DNA from: Epiperipatus broadwayi
Lineage: Eukaryota > Onychophora > Udeonychophora > Euonychophora > Peripatidae
Length of the DNA: 64,000 nt
Direction of reading: 5' to 3'
Assembly (NCBI GenBank): GCA_028023455.1
Contig: JAQFVV010006639.1
Span: forward strand, 1-64,000
The notes beneath the pieces are model-generated. The model was not told the DNA's origin and ran no database searches. It worked only from the letters and a program-made list of their open reading frames with translations. The position numbers and the translations under genes are program-made. Position 1 is the first letter of the stretch. The number at the start of each line of letters is the position of its first letter. Positions 52,106 through 62,365 of the stretch are shown piece after piece.

Positions 52106-54350
52106 TTAAAGAAGATCTCTTTACTGCATTATCCAACAATGTCTTAGGATACCTCATATTGAGCAATCTATTATATAAAATACTATTATTTTGTTGAAGA
52201 AATTTCTCATCATTACAAATCCTCTTCATCCTTAAAAATTGACTATAAGGAATATTAGCCTTTAAATGTTTAGGATGGTTACTATAAAAATGTAGATAGC
52301 GGTTATTATCAGTAGGTTTCCTATATACAGTAGTAGTAAGAACTCTATTAGTGTAAATAACTTCAACATCAAGAAAATGAGCAATTGATTTTGAAAAATT
52401 CATTGTGAAATTAATATGTTTATTAAAATTATTTAAATAACTTAAAAAATTATGAAGTTCAACTTCACTATGTGGCCATATCATGAAAATGTCATCTATA
52501 TATCTAAGCCAAGTGTGAGGTTTCAGCTTAGCATTATCAAGTATAGAGGACTCCAGTTTTGACATAAAAATATTCGCATAACTTGGTGCCATCTTTGTAC
52601 CCATTGCAGTACCTTGTTTCTGTAAATAGTATCTAGAATCAAAAGTAAAAAAATTATTTCTTAAAACCAAATATATTAATTCAACCATAGTAGTAATAAG
52701 ACCATGATCATACTCTCTATCTTGTAAAGCACATTTAATAGCCTCAACTCCATCATCATGAGGTATATTTGTGTATAATGATACACTATCCAAAGTAACC
52801 AAAAAACAATCAACTGGTAATTCAGATTTAATATTTTCTAACACACAAAGAAAATGAGTAGTATCTTTAACATAAGAATTAAATGATGGTGGAATAAATT
52901 TAATAATATTATCAACATATGCTGAAATATTTTCTGTAGGACTACCAATACTAGCTACAATAGGTCTTCCTGGACAACCAGGTTTATGAATCTTTGGCAA
53001 AATATAAAAACTACTAGGATGAATTTTGGTTGGTACTAAAAAGTTATATACATTATTATTTATAAGACCCCTAGCTCTCATATCTTTTAAACTAAAAAGT
53101 ATACCCTTGAATAATGAATTAATAGTGGTTAGTGAAATAGGCTCATAAAAAATTTTATCATCTAAAAGCTCCAGAGCTTTTTTAACATAATCATCTTTAT
53201 TCATAATTACTATTGATCCACCTTTGTCAGCTGGTTTTATAATAATATCCTGTCTTTTCACTAAATTACGTAATGCATTCATCTCTCTCAATGTTAAATT
53301 ACTCTTATACTTACTATGTTGTTTAAGTCTAATTTCATTAATAATATCCTGATATACATTATCAATGTACATATCTAATAACACATTTCTTTGATGTGGT
53401 GGTGTCCAATCAGATCGTAATTTTCCAATAGTATCACATTCTTGGTTTCCAAAAAATTCTCTTAATCTAAGTCTTCTTGAAAAATTATCTAAATCCTGAT
53501 GAATTTTAAATTCATTTTTTTGATAAAATGACTGAACTGTAGGGCAAAAAGATAAACCTTTATTTAACAGTGAACATTCTGCCTCACTAAGATTAATATT
53601 AGTTAGATTAATCACATTGTTTTCCTTATTAGCTAAACATAAAAAGTCATTGCTATAAATATTTGAGTTAGATTTATTAGTATTTGTATTTCCAGAAACT
53701 AAAATATTGTTAGTGCATTCAGAAGAATCTGTAACTCTATGAACCAATGCTAAACCAGCATCACTATTAAGAACAGATGGTAACATTTCAGCACAATGCA
53801 ATGAATGTGAAGATGATATAAATGATTGATCAGTATCAATTGGAATCATGTCCGATGTAGAAATATCTGACACAGTATGATTATCAGAAGTCATACAATT
53901 AATTAGTGTTTGTGACTGATTAGTAACTAATTCAAATCTTGGCTCATTACCCATAACTTTGAACCAATGATACATTTTATTATGAAATTTCTTCACCAAT
54001 AACTTCTCTCTCAAAAAAACCCATTCCTGTAATTCCTTCTGTTCATCTATATTCATTAAATTACAACTACCAAAATGTATAATTTTTTTTTCAATTAATT
54101 TAAGTCTTACCAAAAATGCATCTTTCAAAATATGTATTAATGCAACAGATGCTTCTCTTATTGTATTATCCCATTTAATTGCATGTTCCCTAGGAAATTG
54201 GTCTATGTTAGCAATAATTTTTATTCTGAGGCCTTTAGGAATTATGTTATTGTTAATAAAATATGCAAAATTACTAATATGTTGTCTATATCTAACTAAT
54301 TTATCATATAATTTCCTAAGTTTAAGAAACGATGTACTATGTAATGTTTG
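52077..54350 (-). CDS. Penelope-like reverse transcriptase of the SGNH-PLE
   Basis: Open from directly after the TGA at 54351 down to 52077. The first in-frame ATG (MNIDEQ) is only at 54059-54057, 97 codons in; numbering below counts from the TTG at 54128. The N-terminal part has the PLE-typical SEAECSLLNKGLSFCPT at 181-197 and KPADKGGSIVIM at 298-309. RT motifs: LPKIHKPGCPGRPI at 377-390, motif A VTLDSVSLYTNIPH at 444-457, motif B QGTAMGTKMAPSYANIFM at 505-522, motif C YIDD at 543-546 and FLDVEV at 585-590, followed by YRKPTDNNRYLHFYS. All catalytic residues are present. The end (RSSLIDRKK) passes into the endonuclease in the next frame. Same frame as the upstream SGNH ORF. Confidence 0.92.
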   Translation of the reverse strand, partial: QTLHSTSFLKLRKLYDKLVRYRQHISNFAYFINNNIIPKGLRIKIIANIDQFPREHAIKWDNTIREASVALIHILKDAFLVRLKLIEKKIIHFGSCNLMNIDEQKELQEWVFLREKLLVKKFHNKMYHWFKVMGNEPRFELVTNQSQTLINCMTSDNHTVSDISTSDMIPIDTDQSFISSSHSLHCAEMLPSVLNSDAGLALVHRVTDSSECTNNILVSGNTNTNKSNSNIYSNDFLCLANKENNVINLTNINLSEAECSLLNKGLSFCPTVQSFYQKNEFKIHQDLDNFSRRLRLREFFGNQECDTIGKLRSDWTPPHQRNVLLDMYIDNVYQDIINEIRLKQHSKYKSNLTLREMNALRNLVKRQDIIIKPADKGGSIVIMNKDDYVKKALELLDDKIFYEPISLTTINSLFKGILFSLKDMRARGLINNNVYNFLVPTKIHPSSFYILPKIHKPGCPGRPIVASIGSPTENISAYVDNIIKFIPPSFNSYVKDTTHFLCVLENIKSELPVDCFLVTLDSVSLYTNIPHDDGVEAIKCALQDREYDHGLITTMVELIYLVLRNNFFTFDSRYYLQKQGTAMGTKMAPSYANIFMSKLESSILDNAKLKPHTWLRYIDDIFMIWPHSEVELHNFLSYLNNFNKHINFTMNFSKSIAHFLDVEVIYTNRVLTTTVYRKPTDNNRYLHFYSNHPKHLKANIPYSQFLRMKRICNDEKFLQQNNSILYNRLLNMRYPKTLLDNAVKRSSLIDRKKTSFI
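52091..52098 (-). other. Frame change at an A8 run between RT and endonuclease
   Basis: On the minus strand AG is followed by A8 and CTTCT. The RT frame enters the run and stops 20 bp later at 52077, while the endonuclease frame leaves it. A difference of one base in the run reconciles the two frames. It is most simply an indel in a homopolymer (mutation or sequencing error); programmed slippage is possible but unsupported. Confidence 0.75.
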
Positions 54351-54353
54351 TCA
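54351..54353 (-). other. In-frame TGA separating SGNH and RT frames
   Basis: The stop of the hydrolase frame (NKQVISN, TGA, then CAAACATTACAT). The frame beyond it stays open for 74 codons to the TTG at 54128 and on through the RT. No stop and no ATG occurs in the first 97 codons after it. Confidence 0.9.
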
Positions 54354-55571
54354 ATTACTTATAACCTGCTTATTATTTAGACGTCTAGAAAAACATTTAG
54401 GGATTGCCCCTGTATTAATTAATGTTAGACCCTGTAAATGTTGTTTACTAGAATAATCCCTATTAATATCAAACTCTGTATCTATGCTAGATATTGTATT
54501 AAAATCAGTGCCAATTATCAATCCATTATCTATTTGGTTAACTACACCCACCTCTAAATTACCCAGATCTCCTTTACCACCATCTATATGTTGATCTGAA
54601 GCAGCAAAACCATCAATCTGTTGAACATCAGAAATAGTCATTGTTAAAAAGTTCTTCTGTTTGGAAATGTTACAAATTATATCATCCAATGAGAGGTCTA
54701 AAGAATCATCTTTACGTTGAGTATGATCTTCTTTAAAAACTTTTGGAGATCTATCCTGTAATGATTCCTCCAAAACGTTCCCTGGCAAGCAAGATTGTTC
54801 AACATCTATTAGGATCCCATTAGTATCATGCGGTATAATAATTTGTGATTCCTGACAATTACATATTTCAGTCTGCGTCCCCATTTCACATGTCAACATA
54901 GCTTCCATTTGAGTTCCAACATTAGCAAAACTATATTCCCTCACACTCAACACTGAATTTACTTTATAAACTCTGTTACATCCCATCAATGACATTATGT
55001 ATTTAAAACCGTCCGCTAAACATCTAGCTCCATACATGTTCAAATGACAGCTATCATGGGCTAAAAATCTAAAAAGATTCTCTCTTTTTATAAAATCCGT
55101 ATGCTGTAAGAAAAATACATTATGATGCGTATAACTTAAAAAATGACAATGTCTATTAAATGCAAAAATTTTTTCATTAATAATTCTCAATTTAATCCGA
55201 TCCATTGGGTAATATTTATTCTGCAATTGTGGTAAAACTTGAGAAATTATAATTGTAATCTCCGGTGAATAAGTACGTATATGTCGAATCAATTTCAAAA
55301 TCTGCACATATTCGTTATTTCTAAACGAAAAAATATTGTTAGATCCAAGATGAACGAACAAAAACTTAATGTTATGCTTATTAATTAATTTGTTAAAAAG
55401 ATCAATACCATCCAGAATAGAAGCTCCTCGTCTATAACTAATTTGTACACCATCTTGAGTATTAAATTTTGGAAAAAAATTATGTACAAATTTTAGCAAT
55501 GAATCGCCTATGAACGCCACGTGGCTAAGTGACAATAAAGTCTTACTCTCTTTAGTCAGTAATAAATCCAT
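54354..55571 (-). CDS. SGNH/GDSL-type hydrolase domain protein encoded by a PLE
   Basis: A 406-codon frame starting with ATG at 55571; an in-frame TAA 12 bp upstream fixes the start region. Residues 17-190 carry the SGNH hydrolase fold signatures in the right order: block I FIGDS with the nucleophile Ser24, block II glycine in RRGAS at 47-51, block III LGSNN at 75-79 with the oxyanion asparagine, and block V HDSCHLNMYG with Asp173 and His176. Such enzymes hydrolyse esters (lipids, acyl or acetyl groups); the substrate here is unknown. After about residue 210 the protein is low in order, with a repeated TQME/TQTE motif and acidic stretches. SGNH domains are known in ORF1 of CR1-like LINEs; in canonical PLEs with GIY-YIG I know of no such standard component. 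It is in frame with the RT and ends at the TGA at 54351. Confidence 0.88.
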
Positions 55572-55613
55572 ATCAAAATATTAATATATAACAAACTAAC
55601 CAAAGGAAATACA

Positions 55614-56039
55614 TATAAAAACAAAAAAAGACTTATAAATCCAATAAATAATATTATATTTCAACCAGAGGACTGGTTTTCATCAGAAAGAAAAAAAATA
55701 CACAGTAAAATGGCGATAATCAAAAATTACAGATTTGGTAAAAGATTAAAAATTTTAACAATTTTAACAAAACCCCCCTGATTGGTCACAAAATCTAACA
55801 CAGAATATCTACCCAATCAATGACAAAATTCAAACAAAAAAAAACAAAAATTACATTCCCTCCTAATCAAGCTTAAATTGTATTTAAATTAAAATAAATA
55901 CAAAAATAAAAAATCCAAAATTAAAAATTAAAATATACATATGTGCATACATAGAAAAATTAAACTATGCTCACATACAAAAATAGCTGTGCTCACATTA
56001 ATATTCATTAAAAACTAAAATACTTATACATTTTAATCA
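55614..56039 (-). repeat. Upstream pseudo-LTR of the SGNH-PLE
   Basis: About 426 bp, direct repeat of 50821-51247. It lies 43 bp upstream of the hydrolase ATG and would hold the promoter in PLE organisation. A second hammerhead-like motif lies at 55659-55686. Confidence 0.93.
55659..55686 (-). ncRNA. Hammerhead-ribozyme-like core motif (upstream pLTR)
   Basis: Same CTGATGA, 6-bp hairpin, GAAA arrangement as at 50867-50894, with no difference in the motif. Stems I and III not established. Confidence 0.4.
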
Positions 56040-56419
56040 TATATATATATATATATAACTTAATAAATGAAAATAATCCAAAATAAAACCCACCTAATTA
56101 AAAACGTTTTAACAGCAGCCCCTGATGGCAATAATAATCAAATAATTATAATAATAATATCTATAAGTGCTTTGTGCAGAGACAATGAAGCTTTAAATTT
56201 AATTGAATATTAAGCTAAACACTTTTGAGAGATACATACTTCCATAATCGTAGCTAGGTATGTAATGAGAAAATATCTATAATGCATATGATATGCAAAT
56301 ATATGTAAATTTGAGTACATCATTTATAACATCCATTTTCTTGATATAAAGATTCTTTTTTGTTAACTGCTGCAGGATCACATGCTATGTAGCAAGCCTC
56401 TTTAACCTTATATTTTACA
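56040..56419. other. Short TA tract, then probable 3' tail of the next PLE relic
   Basis: TA run to 56057, then AT-rich sequence lying just downstream (minus strand) of the endonuclease relic at 56420; probably its untranslated 3' region. Confidence 0.4.
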
Positions 56420-58080
56420 TCATTTTTCTTTGTAACAAACAACCCTCACTGCTGATGGTTGAAAAAGGTGGCCAATGGTTTTCTCATATATGGTGAATAC
56501 TGAATTACCCAGTGCCTTGGTTTTAGTCCTATTATATAAGTATTTGTGCTGGGATAATCTGGTTGCAATATTTGCCTTGGTTTCTCCATAATAGGTCATG
56601 TGACAATTATTTTGGGGGCAGGTGATTTTGGATATGATGTGAGGAGTCAATTCGGGTGTTATTCTGTTCTTAGTATTATTGATTAATCTATTTGTGGAGG
56701 TGAATGAAAAGCAATTTCAAAATCAATGGAAAGATTATTGATTACTTGTTTAGATAATGAGTGTATGTATGGCATAAGGATACATGGTTTGTTTACTTTC
56801 TGCTTTGTTGATTTATTTTATAGAAAAATTGTTTGACTTTTTTGCTGATGATTGTCTGGTTGGGTCCTGTATTGATGAGATCATATATATAGTGGATTAT
56901 ATTCAATCTTATATTTGCATAAAGAGTGGTTCCTGAAGAGAAATGCTGAGAGGGCTGGAAGTTTGTGAGTTTGGGGTTGCGTAGGAGTCAGGATTAATTA
57001 TGCTTCTAACTTTCACAGGTTTTGCTACCATTCAGTAATCCAGATTATGTATGTCTCTACTAATGGTAATATTCATGTATTTAACTTCCTGTTGTGGGTT
57101 TTTTCAAACTACAATGAGTTTAAGCTTGGTGAGGTTCTGCAGGTCATTTTGTATGTCAAGTATATTTTCTGTTACAACAATAAATATGACATTAATGTAG
57201 TGTATATATACAATATCAGTGTGGTGTTAAAGGGTAGACAAGATTTGCTCATCGAAGTGGTTGAGAACGATACTGGAAATAATGCTGCTGAGTTGGAGGC
57301 CCATAGGCCAACCATTATGCATGCAAAAACATTTATTTCTAAATATAGCAATTATATTTTCATCTAGACATTTTAAGAAATTGATGATGAATGCTAAATG
57401 TGTAGGTGAAAAGTTCTTAGCTGTCAGTTCATGGCTGACTAATTCAATGGATTTTTTTATGATTAATAGACCCATAAAGTTTCATGTTATCTAATGATAC
57501 AATTTTAAATGTTGGATGCTCAACTGCATTTTTGATTTTGTCTATGAACTCAAAAGATGATTTGAAACTATATCTTCCAAAGCCTAATTCATCTATGAGC
57601 CATTGATTAATTATGATAGGTGTTAAAATAGTGAGCTACTACAAAAATCAAGCATAAGCTTGAGGGGTGCATGTGTCTTATGAAGTTTTACATTAGCAAA
57701 AATTTGTGGAGGAGAGGTCGAGGGATAGATCCAGAGGTATTCTGATTTAGAGAAAATTTTTTATCCCAGTTTGTGTAGGGTATAGTTGGAATCATTTAAG
57801 CATTCAAATTTTAATTTAGTAATTTGTGTGTTAACCTTGTCCAAGTACTCCTTGTTGTTAATCAGCACAAACCTATTCCCCTTATCTTCTTTCAAGCAAA
57901 TGGTGGAGTGGTCTTCAAAATATTTTTTAGTGTGTGATATCAATCTATTCCCACTCCCTTGAATTGTTATTGAGTTGTTTCTTCTTCATTTTGTTTCTGC
58001 TTCATTGTGTTAGCTATTCGATTGATGATTTCTTCTTTATTAGAGTTGTCCATTAGAGCTGCCTCTACATTGACAATCAC
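56420..58080 (-). pseudogene. Penelope-like element relic (third subfamily)
   Basis: Minus-strand readings in shifting frames cover most of a PLE protein. In order: IINRIANTMKQKQNEEE near 58040-57980; CLKEDKGNRFVLINNKEYLD near 57905-57835 (the KPADKGG..V region); KLHKTHAPLKLMLDF near 57690-57640; an open stretch 57475-57227 with LDENIIAIFRNKCF and NGWPMGLQLSSIISSIVLNH (motif B); and the endonuclease ITCPQNNCHMTYYGETKAN plus RLSQHKYLYN at 56630-56520. Motif C and the connector lie in the poorly readable 57220-56660 part. Many stops and frameshifts. More closely related to the WPMG-type PLE at 44753 than to the SGNH-PLE. Confidence 0.82.
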
Positions 58081-59254
58081 CAATAACAACAACAACAATA
58101 AAAAATTCACTTGAAGTAATTTTAAGTTATCATGCATTCAAGAATTAGAATTATTCAAGCATTCACACACATATATTTAAATATAATGTTAAAACATTGT
58201 CATTATTTAGAGTAATTTTAAATCATGTATATACAATAATAACATTATTACTACTTTAATATTATTCTTATATAATATATTATTATTAGTGTTATGTCTT
58301 TATACTTTATTTATGGTTCTTTTAAAATTAAACTTATATGTATGAGTGTTTTATACTAAATGTGAATCATGATAAAAAAAATTGATACATGTATTTAAAA
58401 AATGCTGTATCTGTAAAATACATTTGGGCAGACATCTTGGACAAGTTTAATAATTAATATTTTAAAGCAATATTATCAGTAATTTAATCTCACTTCTATA
58501 ACATTATAGTAACCATAACATACTTTCTGACATTTGTGATATTGATAAGCCAACACATATTTTTTTAGATATGCGTATAACCATTGAATTGAACATATTA
58601 AATGCCATTAACATATCAAATTATATACTTTTTAAGTGGCACCATTTTTAGAAAGCACTTAGGTAAATAATCTTTCATAAATAAATAACATATTTGTTAA
58701 TAATTCTTTATAAGGATAATAATTATTACATTTCATTTGATTTTTAGATTTAAATTATAAATTTAATAAAGCTTCAATTATATCTAGACTGTTTATAGAT
58801 GTGTGACAATTCTTTTTTTTTTTTCAACTAATTACCCACCAAGTTTATAATAATTAAAAATTCACATTTCAAGCAAATAATTGTCAACATTAGGAAAAGC
58901 AAATCCAAGTTGTACGTTTAATAAATTTAAGTTGGGTAAAGTCTACGTAATAATTTCAACAATTATTGTTTGTAATTATTAATATTTATATAAATTTATA
59001 CCTATACAAATTTATCGTAGCATTTTTTATTCTTTGTATTCTTAGGACAACGTGAGTTGAAATTGAATAAAGTATCCTTCTGATTGTATCATCCTGCTAA
59101 TAGTGTCATTTTTTCTCAGCCTTGTATAGCAAGTTATTATTTGTCTTAGGTTAATAAGGTTTTTAACTAGTATTAAAAATGGAATTCTCATTTATTAAAA
59201 TATTTATCATCTATTCTATAATATGAATTATGACATTAAATTATTATTATATAG
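58081..59254. other. Intergenic, nothing recognised
   Basis: A short (CAA)n run at 58081-58100, otherwise AT-rich without gene or repeat signals. Confidence 0.4.
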
Positions 59255-59510
59255 ACATTTTTAGAAGGAATTTGAACTCAGACTTTTTAATCTTCCTATA
59301 TTATCCACTTCATCTTATACAACTGATATGTGAAACAAATAAATAATCTCCAATATTCATATTTTGTGCTAAACCAGCACTCTTCAATTAGTCCATATCA
59401 TCATCTCCAACATATTGCTCAGTATATATTAAGATAACAAATCTTCATGTTTTAATGGACAGGCTTTGACATTCTCCACTCTTCAACCATCCATATTGAA
59501 AATCTGATGA
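59255..59510 (-). repeat. Interspersed repeat X, copy 2
   Basis: Reverse-oriented relative of 36387-37345. On the minus strand it reads through CCATTAAAACATGAAGATT, TATCTTAATATATACTGAGCA, CACAAAATATGAATATTGG (the uninterrupted version of the RTE target site) and AGTCTGAGTTCAAATTCC (box-B-like). It provides the empty-site comparison for the RTE insertion. Confidence 0.75.
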
Positions 59511-59870
59511 AGGAATGCTCAAATCCACGGATGATGCCAATATTGTTGTCATAACCATGTTGACTTTAAGTCACTCTGACCTCTCATGTAGAGAACTTTA
59601 ATATGTCCATTTAAGTACACAGAAGAGGGATGGGCGGAATACAAGCTGAATATGTAATATTTAAATACAACTATATTATCTATACTGAACTCCCTTCTAA
59701 ATTATATTGAGTTCAGTATAGACAATGTACTTGTATACTTCTTCAGATTTAAAGACTGTTTATAATAGTTTATTACTGTTAAACTTATTATTTTTATTAT
59801 AATTACAATTTTGTTTTAATTAACGGACATTTTTATTTATATTATATATATAATTATTTAGGTTTAATAT
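59511..59870. other. Intergenic with a small hairpin
   Basis: TATCTATACTGAACTC at 59677-59692 is complementary to GAGTTCAGTATAGACA at 59709-59724 with a 16-bp loop (one mismatch). No gene recognised. Confidence 0.5.
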
Positions 59871-60055
59871 CATCATCAGCCATTATCAATCCACTGCAGG
59901 ATGAAGGTCTCTCCAAGTTTAATCCATCTTCTTCCATCTTTAGCTTCTCTTTTCCACATCACCCCTGCACACTTTCTTATTTCATCCATTCATCTCACAT
60001 GTGGTCTTTTTCTGGGTCTTTTACAATCTCTTGAAATCCAGTTTAAGATTTCAAT
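59871..60055 (-). pseudogene. RTE-type LINE 3' end, heavily 5'-truncated
   Basis: Nearly the same sequence as 36509-36690: the CATCATCA tail, TCAATCCACTGCAGGA and CTTTTACAATCTCTTG blocks. It encodes only the last codons of the RT (WIPRD.KRP.K to the stop) with small indels. A possible 6-bp target duplication TAATAT flanks it (59865-59870 and just after 60055), but in AT-rich sequence this is weak. Confidence 0.85.
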
Positions 60056-60486
60056 ATAATATATGTATATATATATATAACATCTAATAAATAACAGAAA
60101 TATTTTTTTTGTTGTGTAAAACAATTTGGGCATTATTATTTGTGAGATTTTATTATGTTCTTATGGAAGATTTTATTATATAATCTAATAGTTATTTTTA
60201 ATTATATTACACTTAAAAGTGATTTATTTAATTAGTGATATGGGGGGGCAATAAAGCAATACCAAACTATGTTTACTGAGGAGTCATGATATGCACTATA
60301 TATTATTCCTATCCTCTTTTGTAAACATCATGCAGTTTATATAATAGCTCACATTTTTGGTAAACTTTCATTATGATAGAATATGTATTGTTTATTGAAC
60401 TTTAAATCTTTAGGTGCATATACACACATATATAGATATAATATTTAAATACATGTATATTGTCTATGTAATTACAAAGAACATGA
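60056..60486. other. Intergenic, nothing recognised
   Basis: AT-rich with short TA runs; G7 at about 60242. No gene or repeat recognised. Confidence 0.4.
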
Positions 60487-60715
60487 GCTCTGACTTTCAA
60501 GCTCCTACAGCTATGCAATACATCTTATACAACTGATACACATGACTACATATGGTAAAAATATCAACAATCTCCAATATCACTACTTCCCACACTTATA
60601 TCCAATCAGTGCTCAGTTTATATTAAGATAGCAAATCTTGAAACTTTAATGGACAGGCTTCAATCTTCTCCACTCTCCAACTTTTCAGCCATCCATATGA
60701 TTGAAAGTATGAGTT
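60487..60715 (-). repeat. Interspersed repeat X, copy 3
   Basis: Minus-strand relative of copies at 36387 and 59255 (CCATTAAAGTTTCAAGATTT, TATCTTAATATAAACTGAGC, TATCAGTTGTATAAGATG). The site corresponding to the RTE target is altered here. A long palindrome begins 2 bp to its right. Confidence 0.7.
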
Positions 60716-60717
60716 CA

Positions 60718-61014
60718 TGGAGCTTTACCAATATCCCACTATCAAGCTTTGTTTACATAAACACTGAGAGAGATAGAATTCAATATCTATTTCAAATTGT
60801 CTCAAACCTTTAAACCATGGTTTCGAGCTAGTTGGCTCACATCAGTAAAGAATAGGAAGACTAGTTTCTAGTCTTCCTACCCTTTACTAATGTGAGCCAA
60901 CTAGCTTGAAATCATGGTTTAATGGTTGGAGACAATTTGAAAGAGATATTGAATTCTATCTCTCTCAGTGTTTATGTAAACAAAGCTTGATAGTGGGATA
61001 TTGGTAAAGCTCCA
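60718..61014. mobile_element. 297-bp foldback element, near-perfect arms
   Basis: Arms of about 145 bp (60718-60862 and 60870-61014) are complementary with few mismatches; ends TGGAGCTTTACCAATATCCC and its complement, centre ACTAGTTTCTAGT at about 60866. No coding capacity and no relation to the GGCAAAACTC family. A flanking duplication is not evident. Confidence 0.88.
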
Positions 61015-61930
61015 TCTAGTGATCATAAAATGCAAGCTATGAGCAAGATACGAAATTTATAACTTGTTTTGTTTATCATATATATATATGTAAGTAAGTC
61101 ATTCTATCTTACTATTCCCAATTTCATGTTCATGGTAATATTCTTCAAACTTAATTCTTTTTATCTGCTTAAAAAAGATACTTTACAAATTATCTTAAAT
61201 TTTGCAAAAATTTGACATGTTTTTAACAATTTCTGAAAAACTCGTTAAGAGATATAATATTTGTAATACAAGCTTATTAAATTAAATCACTTGATATTTG
61301 ACTTGATATCCTTGCAATACATCAATCTGGCTTTTATTCCTTAATGAAACTTTTTCATGATGTTTCTTTTTACACAATCACAGTCCCTGTTTATGTACCA
61401 TGATCTTGTTTATCATTAATAGTTTATTTTCACATTTAAACATACATTTGCAAACATTGAAAAAAAAAAAGTTATTCCAATAACTTCCTCATTGCATTTC
61501 AAGCACACAATTTTTTTATTTTTATTTAGACCGGACCTTTAAAAAAATCCAGATATATCAAATTTTAATTAGAATTAAAGTTTATAGTTGATGTATAAAT
61601 AAATGATAATCTCTAATTTATTGAATGGTTAATAATAATCATTAATATATTTACTTGAAGTGGATGATGTCAAAATTGTGATTGATGTCACCATAACATT
61701 TGTAGATAAAATGAAAATAATATAATATTGATATTTACTGACCAGATGATGGATACATGTGTAAGAGATTTTGGCCTGAACTAACCGAAAAGTGCTGATT
61801 CTAATATAAATTGCTTTTCCAGATATATTTATTAATATGTTTCCACAATTTGTAGTGCCAGTTATTTTCAATTGAGGGCGCTGAAATATTTATATATGTG
61901 TAACTGAACAGGAAGTAACTAAACAGGAAG
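61015..61930. other. Intergenic, nothing recognised
   Basis: AT-rich; short TA run near 61079. No gene recognised. Confidence 0.4.
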
Positions 61931-62040
61931 TAACTGAAATTTCCAATGAGTTATATAATGTAAATAAAGTCTTCAAAAGACAGTTGATAATTTTGAAGAA
62001 TTTATTTATATTATGTAACTCATCGGTGTCTTCAGTTACA
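61931..62040. repeat. Hairpin, arms about 49 bp
   Basis: 61931-61979 and 61992-62040 are inverted complements (GTAACTGAA...GTCTTCAAAA and its mirror) with a 12-bp loop and a few mismatches. A 17-bp direct repeat (ACAGGAAGTAACT) precedes the left arm. Confidence 0.8.
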
Positions 62041-62365
62041 TATAATCTGAATTATTTATTATTCATACATGTTATATATAAAATCTCTAAGTGTTTGTTC
62101 ATAACACTGCTGTGTGATATTCAAGTTAAACATTTCTTTGTTATAGAGCATATTTTTCTAAGAAGAAAATAATTATTTGTTTCGCCATTGCCGTTAATAA
62201 GTGTAATTTTTTTTACAAAGCATTTTATGCAGAGGAAATTATTTGTTAAAGCAACCAATGAAAAAAAACTATTATAAAAACAATGGCCTTTCCATAGGCT
62301 TGGTACACATGCTGGTATATATATATATTAATCAATGTCTGTATTCCAATTATAATAAAATATAA

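Larger units (their letters stand above)
50821..56039 (-). mobile_element. Complete Penelope-like element with an SGNH hydrolase ORF
   Basis: A 5.2-kb element on the minus strand bounded by direct repeats of about 426 bp (55614-56039 upstream, 50821-51247 downstream), the pseudo-LTR organisation typical of PLEs. Between them, in order: an SGNH/GDSL-type hydrolase frame, an RT frame and a GIY-YIG endonuclease frame. The two pseudo-LTRs differ by a handful of substitutions and homopolymer indels, so the insertion is fairly recent. The flanks are TA tracts on both sides, hiding any target duplication. The coding region carries one in-frame TGA (54351-54353) and one frame change (52091-52098), so this copy is probably inactive unless these are recoded. 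Confidence 0.88.

Noticed and set aside
54205-54456. Plus-strand 83-codon frame over the SGNH/RT boundary
   Set aside because: Hydrophobic antisense shadow of the polyprotein frame.
50867-55686. A complete self-cleaving hammerhead ribozyme in the SGNH-PLE pseudo-LTRs
   Set aside because: Only the core and stem II are clear; I could not pair stems I and III or place the cleavage site, so I report only a core-like motif.
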